Shown here: one piece after another, positions 28,201-40,200 of the stretch | Position numbering within the stretch: position 1 is the stretch's first letter | Layout: each line of letters opens with the position of its first letter | DNA from: Branchiostoma floridae | Lineage: Eukaryota > Chordata > Leptocardii > Amphioxiformes > Branchiostomatidae | Reading direction: 5' to 3' | NCBI RefSeq assembly: GCF_000003815.2 | Contig: NC_049981.1 | Coordinates: 30,152,649 to 30,216,648, forward strand | Length of the DNA: 64,000 nucleotides | The notes under the pieces: model-generated | What the model saw: only the letters and a program-made list of their open reading frames with translations | Databases searched by the model: none | Told to the model about the DNA's origin: nothing | Made by a program: the position numbers and the translations under genes

Positions 28201-31200
28201 TCAACTCTAGCACTGATGTACGCAAGGCACTGTATATTACATTGGTTAGAAGCATCTTAGAATACTGCTCACCTTTGTGGTCCCCTCAGTCCCGCAAACT
28301 CATGTCCCTTGTAGAAGGGGTGCAACGACGGGCGACTAAATTCATTCTAGGAGCCCACTCGAACACCCTGACCTACAAGGAACGTCTTTCCACCCTTGGT
28401 CTGTTGCCTCTTACGCACAGGCGCGAAGTGTGCGACGTCATGGTGTTTATCAAGTCAAAACCTATTGTTCACAAGTATGTATCCTTCCCTTCCAGACCCT
28501 CTAGATATCTCAGATCTCACATGCTCACCCCCATCAGAGTAAGGACATCAGCCTTCAGCTCTTCTTACATACCTAGGCTGGTCACCATCTGGAATCAGCT
28601 GAGTCCTGTCCTCCGTAATATTGGGGTTCAAGCCACTGAAAAGTCTAACATCTTGACATTCAAGCGATCGCTTGTGAGAGCCACGTTTGTGAGATTTGAC
28701 ACCCAGTTCAATATCGACGTCCCCTGCTCTTGGTCCACATCTTGTGGGTGTGCCTCATGCACTGCTTTAAGGCCACATTAGTATTATAATTAGCTTTTTA
28801 CTCTGTACATAATGATATTTGATAATTTTGTATATACATGTAATCAATTCTGTGTATAATTGTTACCGAATTGTATATTCATGTCTTCTGACTTTTGATG
28901 TCTAATGTTTATTGTTTGATTTGGTTTCGTATTGTTTTCTATTATCATTTCAGGTTTGGGAGGACAACTTGTAAAGGTGTTGATACACCTGTTTTGTCCT
29001 CCCTTCCACTTGTTTTTGCATGTGGTGAATTCAAATAAAGAAATAAAGAAATAAAGAAACCCCTCTTTCCTTCCTTTATAGAAAAAAAAATCTCCGACTT
29101 ACAGTTTCTGTATGAACTTTTCTCAGCATCCACTGGTCATGTGATTGTTGCCAAGTCCCTGGATCACGAGACCAGGCCAGCGTACACCCTGACTGTCACA
29201 GCATTCGACCAGGACGGGAGGAACGGATCCACCACCCTGCTGGTCAAGATTCTGGACGTGAACGACAACCCGCCTGTCTTCTCACAAGATGTCTACAGGG
29301 TGGAAGTGATGGAGGATATACAGCCTGGTACGATCTCTCATCTATCCCTTAGGCCATGCCAATTTAATTTCTTGGTTCTTGGATTTTAAAGAAATAAAAA
29401 AGATATGCTTAACTAGAAAAATATAATGAAAACTAAGCCAGAGGACCTGCTTTATGCCTTGATGCACTCAGTTTTATGGAGTAACTACAGTCATGTTCAA
29501 GTTTTCCTCCCTGCCGTATGCTTTTATGATGTTCACTTGCTATATTGCTAGTTTAAAAAATCCGAAAACCAAGAAAGTCAATTGGCGTGGCTTTAGTTTA
29601 AGAATTGGACTGTTGGGGCACCACAGAAGATCTGACTGCCAGTTTTCTACACCCTTCTCTGTTTTCTGTTTTCCTCAGTGTTTCACTTACTGTAATGCCT
29701 TACTCCATTCTCTGACATTATCCTCCAATGGTTTCTGTTACTTCTGGATAAGTTATGATGATTTTTAGTTCTTTATTGTAAACATAAAACCATACACTTG
29801 TACAATATACTGCAAACCCTGTTGGTTTGAATGTGGAGTTAGAGAGACATTAAGTAAATGTGTATATGTACAAAAAATACAGAGTCCCACTCTGGATGTT
29901 GAACTTGATGTGAGTCTGTCAAATATTCGTCTTCAGCTCAATGGTCACTAACAAAAGACAGCAGATGCTGTCTAAATCCTCTGACCATTTACAAAACTTA
30001 AATATCCATTGTCTGAGTACCTTTCGTATTGAGTACTGTAATTCACTTTGTCTTCACGGTACCAAACTTTCACGGTCTGAGAAAATTTGACTTGTTCTCG
30101 GAACTTAATGTTCACGATGGCAGCAGGTGCGCATAGACAAAGTCTGTGAATTATTTGTTATCTGTAATGATAAGTTCACGTTACAGACGTCACAGTGAAA
30201 ACCGTGAACATAAAAGTACAGTGAAAAAATCAGGAATTACAGTATACACGATGCAGAGTAGAGAAAAAGAAAACTTAAGGGTTGACAAATATTCATGCCC
30301 ATGCAGGTGCTCTTGTGGGACAGGTGGAGGCCACAGATGCTGACGCACTGCCTCAGAACAAGAAAGTTCTGTACCACATCCTGTCTGGCAATGTTTACAA
30401 CACATTCAGGTGGGCGACAATGCAATGACAATGATGTCATTTCAGTTTGAAGTATTTTTATTGCAAATGCTTGGCCAAAAGCATGACCATAGTAAAGCAA
30501 CTGTAAAATCAACGGTATTCACTGCTCAGGGGTAACTCTGCAATGTTGATTTGATGAATAAAGATTAAAGATTAGAACGCCACTACCTCAGGTGAGGATG
30601 ACTGCCTTGCCCTTCTATCTAGAATTCATCAAGGGGAGGCAACATGTAAAGGTGAGCAATCACCTGTTTTGACTCCCCTCCATTGTGATGGTAAATCTTA
30701 ATAAACAAATCCATGTTAACTTTAATAACAGGATAGACACAGAATCAGGTGAAGTCTTCACCCAGGCAGCAGTAGACAGAGAGACCCTCTCACTGTACCA
30801 GCTGACTATCCAGGCCACCAACCCCAGCGGGGACTCTCAGAGTGTCAACGGCACCACACAGATTACAGCTCAGGTGAACAAGTTGTGTTGTTGGGTGGTT
30901 AGTTTGTAATGCTAGTTCACCTTTATCCATGGGTTAACCTATGTCCATTATTTTCGAAAGAAGATTATTTAGTCATATCAGGTCACTGAATATTCTGGAA
31001 ATAACTGCAATAAAAGTTTGGAAAATATTGCAATTTGAAAGCACAGTCCATTGATTTGATAACCCTAAATATCTTGTTCTTTTAGAAACAACAGATATAG
31101 GTTACCCTGTGGATAAAGGTGACCTAGTGTGACACAAAGGCTTTGAAGAGTATGGTATGAAGCTATAAATGTATATCGATGGAGATTGGCATTCAAGACA

Positions 31201-34200
31201 ACCACAGATTGGTCTAGGACAGATTTGAATCAAAGTTTCTCCTATGACAGTTTGGAATTGGGATCTGTCCCAGGACAATCCGCTATTTGACTAGTTTCAA
31301 TTGTGATCTCAAACTGTCCTAGGCAAACTAGAATCTGTTTCGATTTAATTGCGATTGTGTTCTGCATCCGGACAATCTGCACACAGATTGGGTTATAGGG
31401 TTAGGGTTAGATGCGTTCAGCTAACTCTACTAACCCTAACTGTACTTAGTCTGATATTGAAGTAGCTGTGGTACAAGAAGAAAGAAACTTGTGATAGGGA
31501 GGATCATGTGCAATTTATGGATAGGATGCTGGTAATGTTTTTCATTTCATAGGAAAATTCTAAACACACATATGGAGATCCTGGTGTCACCTCTCTGAGG
31601 ATGAACTGAACTGAACTAAGTAGCTTAAAGTATAGAATGTGAAGTTTGCCAGCTTATATTTTTTCGATTCACCTAACTGTCTTCACCTGATGGCTTAACC
31701 TACATTGTAAATTGATCAGCTTGTAGTGTACTAGACACATGTAACATTCTGTCATTCAAATGTATCTCATTTGTGTCACAATGTTGCCGAAGTGTTGTAA
31801 CGTGATACATGTAGTAGCTACATTGTCATAGAATGCTTGCTACATATAGTAGAGTAGTTTTGCTCCATCAGGCTTTTCACACTGTGCTTGACCCTGTCTT
31901 TCACACTTCCCAACCTTCCCCATAGCTTCTGCCATGGAAGTCAACTCAGGTAATATTATGGGGAGAAGTATACCATAATTTTTTCTCTTTCTGCAGAACT
32001 CTTTATACCTTTCCGCAAATTTCATTGACCAGAAAATATTAGTATTTTTGCGCTAAGGTTGACAAAAATGATTATTTTTACGAGTAGACTGGTTCTGACT
32101 GGACTTTGCAATTAGCAGTTCAACCTATAATAGCATGACAATTAATAGCTAAGTGTGAATGCTTGTCTGTCAGATATATTTGCATTCCTTTGTTTTTATT
32201 TTGCATTTCTATGTTTTGATGGACGTAGGCACGGCTATGGAATCAGTCTATTAGAAGATAAGTTTGTACAATCTAAGCATCATCATTGCCTCCGCACCTC
32301 CATGTTCCACTGCACATTTGTCAGCTTTGCAGTATTCCTGTTAGAAAAACTGCACTTATTTTTATGATTGCTGACATCATTCATGAATAGATTGACTTAA
32401 ATAATGCATGCTGATCTATATCAGTAACATGTAATGTTGTCAGTTACAATATATTTTTACTTAAGCCTTGAAAAAGTTCAAGAACAATGTATGACAGTTC
32501 TTAACAGCATAATCAAGTTGCACTGAGTAGCTACGAAATCATAAAACTTGGACGACAACAGTCACTGTGCTTTTCATGTAAAGCTATTTTGGAATACAAT
32601 AATTCTAAGAGGAAAAGGCAAACTACAATTTCTCTTATCCCAGAGTGTAAATGCAAAATATCAGACACACAGCTTGGTTTAAAAGATTTGATGTTGCTTG
32701 CAAAAAACACTGTTGAACAAAACCTCACGAAACCTTTTGGAAAACACATTGCAGGTGCTTTAAAACCAGAGCTGTCTCCAGTTTTAAATTTTTTCTTCCC
32801 TACTCAATGTTTGGAAGCCCATGTTGTTCATTTTCTTCACTAATTGCATTATTTTGAACTTGAAATATATTCTCAAAAAATTTGATGTCTTCAAATTCAG
32901 CATCTAGGATGGACAAGGCGAAATTTTTGTCCATTTCAACCAGCAAATTTTTGTGAGGGTGGGATGGGCCTTGGAGACATCCCTGCTTAAAACAGATCAA
33001 AAGTTTCCTTCAAGTCGCATTGTTTTTAAATTGTTTCCCCTTTCCTTCCCTCAAGATGTTTATCACAATTGCTGATGTAAACGACATCGCCCCAGTGTTC
33101 GATGAAGAGGAGTACGCACGGCCGATCCTGGAGAACGAACCAATCGGAACCTCCATCCTCTACGTGCATGCCGAGGATGGTGACCTTGGCAACAACTCAA
33201 GGTTATCCTATTCTATCGCAGAAGGAAATGTTGACAGTAAGTATAATGTAGATCATGTGCATTTCCAAAATTGTATTATTTTAATGATTTATTAAAAGAT
33301 GGTTGCACTTTAAACATTTGATGAATGTTTTACTTTAACTATAATGTAATTCTTCAACAGGATGATAGTTCAAGCCAATAATATTCTACTAGAGATTCAA
33401 TATATAGATCTTTCATACATTCATACATGTGCTGTCTCTATTGACACGACAAAGTACAGTGACTTTCGTATGGTCTACTACATCTATAAAACAAACAAAC
33501 AAAAGCATACAAATAGATTAACTTATAAACAAGTGCAATATATTATTACATAAATCAACCTGTTGAGTTTAATGTATTTTTTACTGGTTCTAAGATCTTA
33601 AGTGACATTCTTTGATGTATTGACCTATATTTGTAGTATATTTGTATAATAACAGTATTGGTTGTCCCTCCTAGAATGTAATTATATTCATTATTCAGTG
33701 GTACACAGTAACATGAGATGACACACATTGTAACTGTGTTGTGCATCTTTTCTAGACGCCTTCAAAATCAATGAAAAATCTGGCTTGGTTATGGTCAACA
33801 CCATACTGAGTGAGAAAGCTCGGATAATCAATGAATACCGACTGGAGGTCGTCGCCAGGGACCACGGCACCCCTCCTCTGGAGGGCAGGACCATCGTGCT
33901 GCTGACTGTGGTGGATGTGAACGACAAGAAGCCGCGGTTCGTCAGGCCACAGAGGAACATGACTGTGTCCGTACCAGAGGTAAGGGCATGTTACATCTGT
34001 TGTTACACAGTGTCGACTACTCCTTGCCGGCCACGTGGCTTGTAGCTGAGAGCCAGCCGGAAAACTCTTGCTCTGAACACCTGTTTTCTGTAAGAAACAT
34101 GTTGGTTGCCCAAGGCTAACTTTGAAGAACCTAATAATGGAATTAGAAATTGGACTGGACGGTCTGGAACTCCTCGCAGTGATGTATGACCGACTGTACT

Positions 34201-37200
34201 GGAAGTCAAACTTCACTTGTTACACCTCATCATGAGGATGACAAATGATGAGGATAATGATGTATTATGATATAACAGGAAGACAGTTCAATATGTGAAC
34301 TGGAGTTTGGCAGGTTTGCTTACCTGCGTGTGTGGATTGTGTTCAGTACCAAGCACTGTGTGAGGTGTGTTTACTTGTGTGTGGAGTGTGTTCAGCACCA
34401 AAAATGATGACAAGAAGCCACAGGCCAAAGAGAAACATGACTGTGTCTGTACCAGAGGTAAGGGCATATGCCATTGTTATAGCAGGAAAGCAGTTCAATG
34501 TGTTTTCCAATACAGTCAAACCTGTCTATAGTGGCCACTCAAGGGACCGGACAAATGTGGCCACTATAGACAGGTGTCCTCTGTATAGAGGTGGCAACTT
34601 GTAGATAAAATACCCAAGGGACCGACAAAAAGTGGCCACTATGGACAGGTGGCCCCTCTGTAGAGGTGGCCCCTAATACAGGTTTGACTGTATTCATTTT
34701 TCTCAGATTAACTGCCATTCAGTCAGAAGAACCTGAAATTTTTCTTGGTATCTTATATTAAGAGTTCCCAACTCTTGTAATTTCTAATGCTTCTATAACT
34801 GTGTGTGGATGGTGTTTGGTAGGTCTGCTTACCTGTGTGTGGATGGTGTTCAGCACCAGGGACAGGTGTGCTTGCCTAAGTGTGGATGGTGTTCAGCACC
34901 AAGGACAGGTGTGTTTAACTGAGTGTGGATATTGTTCAGCACCAGGGACAGGTATATTTACCTGTGTGCGGATGGTGTTCAGCACCAGGGACAGGTGTGT
35001 TAACCTTAGTGGGGATATTGTTCAGCACCAAGGACAGGTGTGTTAACCTGGTTTGAAATGTTGTAGCATTTGTTAAATCGAGAGCTGTACAAGACAGAAA
35101 GTCTGATATCACAGCATGCAATTCACAGGTTCTAAACTTGATGTAACCTCTCTCCCTTCAACTGCAGAATTCTCCGTCTGGCCACTTTGTGTATCAAGCC
35201 TTTGCGGTGGATGAGGACACGGGAATTAACGGGATCGTCAGCTACGACTTCTTCATCCCGAACGGGCGGGAGCGGGGAGGGGACTGGGAGAAGTTTGCCA
35301 TTGATCCGTTCTCGGGAAACATCACCACGGTGGAGCCGCTAGACAGGGAGCTTCAGGCGGAATACACGGTGAGCAGGGATTTTTGTGTGTGTACTGTATA
35401 CCTGAAAGAGTGGACTAGGCAAACAGTGCACTAACTGGCATGTTGGGCTATAGATGCAGTGCGTGGAAGACTTACATGTATGCAGATTGTATTGCTGCCC
35501 CTATGACCGGTGAGGCTACAATACTGGTGAGGAGAGGTGAGGTGAGGTATACCAGGTAAACTACCTCATGACATAACACACCAGGTTTGTGCTGGACAGT
35601 AAATGATGCATATCCAAACAGATCTATTTCAGTCACTCACACTTGGAAGGACCTCTACTCCTTTTCAATAAGTACGGCAGGTTCTTTACCATGCTCAAGG
35701 TGTATGCATAGTTTTGCAGATTTCTAATTATGCATAAAGGGAAAATGCAGCTGATATATTAAGGACTCTATATTAAGGACTAAGTTTTTGTTGTTGAAGA
35801 TTTTCCCTTGTTATTTTCCTTGGACAATAGTGGTAATGTCCGCTTATTCTGGTAACTTTTTTATCTGCCTTCCCCAGCTTATAATTGTAGCCAGAGACCA
35901 GGGCCTTCCTGAGCCATTCGAATCCACTCGACCTTTCCGAGTGGAGGTAGAGGATGTCAACGACAACGAGCCGGAGTTTCCCAGGGATGTTGTGAGTTGT
36001 GTTTTATCACATACATTTTATTACCTTGAAAGTTCATCTGTGTTGGTAGAAGTCATTAAAACTAGTTCTCCTTCTTCATGTTGAAGATTATATTGCCTGC
36101 AAAGGAAGAGTCTACTTACTGCAAGGCTGGGCGTGGACAAAAAAAGAATGTTGTAACGGGGAAGAAGGGAAGGGTGAGGAGGAATTTATGTCTGTAACTT
36201 GAAGTTGTCAAGAGTGGGGCTGAGAGCTACCTGGCAGTGTGCTGGCAGGCTGTTCCACTATTTGGCCACTCTGGGAAAGAAAGAATGTTGTCTGTAACTG
36301 GTTCGGAAAGTGGATATGGTCTCATACCATTATTGTGTCTCCAGTCAGGCCTGGTGTACATGCAAACCCTGTTCGTACCAGAACACGCCAATACAGTTAA
36401 CAAGTACTTGGAAATGTCGTAGTGGGAGATCATTGTTACCTGGTCTCATACTGTAGTTTGTAAAAGACTTCTCTCTTGATCTCACGCCTGCATTGTCTCC
36501 CCAGTCAGGTCTGGTGTACATGCAGACCCTGTCTGTACCGGAACATGCCGAGGTGGGGACGGAAGTGGGGAGGGTCACCGAGGCCATAGACAAGGATGAG
36601 GGAGACAATGCCATTGTCTTCTACTTCATCACAGGTCAGGGACTTACTCATACGACTTTGCATGATACAATTTTATGCTTTAAATGAAATAAAGTGATTA
36701 ACAACAAGCTTTTCAAGTTGAAATGACCCAAAACTGTGTGTGGATGGTCAAGTGGACATAAGACAATTTCCTGAAAATGTCTTAATTTTCCGGATATTTT
36801 CGAGACATTCTCCAAGCATGTATTTCTTGGGTTCTAGAATGTCTTTATTGGGTCTTTTTGGGAGGATGTGTGTCTCTTACATTGTTCAGAAAAATGTATT
36901 TCAAATGTCCGGCCACGTTAGTAGCCTAAATGAGCTTCTAGTGGCTTGCCTGACTGACTAACCAAGTGAAAGGGAAAGGGCGGCAGGTTATTAGCTCGTC
37001 ACAAGACTCGTTCCTATGTGGCACCGAGTGATCTGCCCTCATTTCACCTTTCTAACATGTGCGCGATCTGAACATGTTAACTGATTGTTAATATCGTACT
37101 TCAGGGGGAAATGAAGGGAAGTTTTTCCTGCTGGACAAGCAAACAGGGATTCTGTCTGTGCACAGAGATCTGGATAGGGAGACCAAACCTGTTCACACAC

Positions 37201-40200
37201 TGCTTATCAAGGTATGGGAAGCTCACACTTAATACACTGTCGTCTCACCTTTGCTTAATCTCCATTTGGTATCTGTGACCTGTCCTGTTTCCACACTTCT
37301 CATCAACTTATCAATGTCATACACACCTGAAAAAACACACATTTCAATGCATAATACTTCAGAAGTTGGTGTCCTTGAACAAAATATTGTAAAAATAGCA
37401 ATTCCAATATCCGATTGCACTGCATCATCATCATCAGGCGACTGCAAGCTTTCTCCAGTTCCGTCTATCAGCAGCAAGTTGGCGTAACTGCCTGGGGGTG
37501 AACTGCACTCGGCATGGGGATGTCAGTTTTTGTTTACTGTCTGTATGTGACAGCCTGTCCCTGGTGCTGAATGACATTCACACTGACACTGCCATCTTTG
37601 TCCCTCATGCTGAATGACATTCACACTGACATTGTTGTCCCTGTCATTAGTGCTGAATGAAAAGTCAATGCATGTCTTATATACCAGTGCCAGTCTAAAT
37701 TTTTGTTGCTCTGTCCTTCTGAAGGCCAGCAGTGATCCAGATTACCAGGTCCCCAGACAGAGGAGAAGAGTGATTGACGTGTCAGACTCCTCCCTGCAGC
37801 AGCTGGTGATAGAGGTGGAGGACATCAACGATCAACCGCCCAGGTTCACACGCAAACAGTACACGGCAGGTTCGAGAATACTTCATCTCTCTGTGTACCC
37901 AATGTTTGTGGACATTCTCTCCCTCCTTTTCTCTCCCTCTCCCTCTTTCCATCTTGCCCTCCCTATCTCCTGTTTCTCCTCTCTTTCTCTCATCTCTTGC
38001 TCTCTTTCCTCTTTCTCTCTCTCCTATCTTGTCTAGTCCTCCCTCTCTCTCCCCTTTTTCTTTCCTGTCCCATCTCTCTTCTGTCTCCTCTCTCTCTCTC
38101 CTTTTATCTCCATCTCTCTCTGCCCTCTATCTCTCCCTCTCTCCTTTTCTCTCCCACTGTCCTTTTCTCTCCCACTGTCCTTTTCTCTCCCTCTCTCCTT
38201 TTCTCTCCCTCTCTCCTTTTCTCTCCCTCTCTTCTTTTCCCTCCATATATATATGCATCTCTCTGCCATTTTGATAGAACCTCAATATCTCAACTTTAAA
38301 CAATACATTCCTTGATTCATGATCATTGTTAATTTTTATCGTGCAGGAGTTACTGTTGATGCAAAGTATGGATCTGAACTAATCCAAATTGAGGTAAGCA
38401 CAATGTGACCATTCTTCATCTAACTGACTTTTTTTAAAGGTATGCACACATACCTCCAAATTTTTGATGGCTATCAGTCCATCTTGTTCATGGAGTGACC
38501 TAGTCTCGCGAGAGTGTGAATATGAACATATTCACTCCATAAAACACCAAGGCACAAACCTGGTCCTATTGCTTTCTTTTCATTATGTTTTTTCAAGTTA
38601 GGTATATTTTTTCTTCATTTTCAACCTAATCCAAGAACCAATGAATTAAATTGGAGTGACCCTACACCTACAAACTGATGTACAACAACCATACCAAACA
38701 TAAAGATTAAATGTTATTTTGTTTTCCAGGCCATAGATGCAGACATAGGCAACAACAGTGTCGTATACTACTACATAGAATCTACCACATACATAGAACG
38801 GGGGAAACAACCCAAGCCGATGAAGAAGACTTTTCAGTTAGACGTCCTGAGTGGAGTACTGACGACCAACGAACTGTTTGTGGACTACACCAAGGGATAC
38901 TTTGAGCTCATAGTCAGGGCTGAGGACGATGCTAAACACACTGACAAGTCAAAAATAGGGGTGAGTGCTCTGTTAGGTTGAACTCTAAACTTTTGATCTT
39001 CTGGTAAGGTCAGGATTGCGCTAAGGTCATGTTGATTTTATTATATGGATGACATCCTCTGGGAACCTCAAAACTGATGTGAGCGTGCGAATGAAAAAAA
39101 GTTTGACCCCCAAAACGTTGCCTTGATTATGAAGGCAATTCTAATTAGTCAGCAAGGTTGAAGAAATGACTGAACACACAGAATATGATATACAAAACAA
39201 TAGATTCTTAATTTTTGTTCCTTGACATCTTTTTTGTCCTTGGAATATTCTATGACAATAGTATACAATATTTGTTTTTGCAATCCACGGCATATGTCTG
39301 CTTATTCTGAAGCTGCTTTGTACTATTTGCAGACAAGTATGGTTGAAAACTTTCTTAGTTTTGGAAATAGACAAAAATTGATTTGTTTGTGGATGTCATC
39401 CAAATACCCAAATCAACATGGCTTGAGGCAGAATCTTTGTTGCCACTTACCTCAATCCTGGAGTGCTTTACGCTTGCACAGGCTCCAGCCACACGCCAAA
39501 CCATAACCTTCTCCTTTCACAACTACCCACCCTTTTGCTGGACTTGAGGTTTGCTTGCAGGCATTCAGGGGCTCTCGTAGGGGCCTGTCAGAGTTTATGT
39601 CAGCTTTTCGTCAATGAATCTTAACTGGCCAAACCTTGGTGTAATCATCTGTTGGTTTTGCTCATTGGATCTATAGTGAATAGAACTGTGTGTACATTAA
39701 ACGTGGGTATTAGATCCATTACCCCAGCAATGATAATTTGAGCATACAGAATGGTTGGCATATTCAATTAATGATATTTTCTTAAAGATGAAGATGAAAA
39801 TCAAATGTAATCATATATGATATTCATCCCTCAGGTGTATGTGCTGCGAGATGAACACAGGGTAAAAGTTGTCATCAACGACATACCTGACTATGTACGG
39901 ACATTCAGGGAGCAGTTCATCGCGTAAGAGTCTTCATTAAGTGTGATCTAACATTACAATGTACTTCCAGACAATACTATTGCCACAAAAATGCATTCTG
40001 ATACTATAATAATGTATTCATGCTTAATTTACTCACAGTTCTCTGTAGATTATATAGTCGTAGTTAATGTTGCTTAAAGAAGCTAAGATGAATTTCTGTG
40101 AAAGTTTTGCTCTACGATTTTTCCATCTGACTGGTATACACCTTATACACATTTACTAACTTTTACATTCCCTCATGCTTTGCACCATAGCCAACTGAGT

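Noticed and set aside
37906-38299. Two overlapping ~100-120-codon plus frames and a minus frame in the C/T tract
   Set aside because: Ser/Leu/Pro and Arg/Glu repeats come from a simple pyrimidine sequence, not from coding selection.
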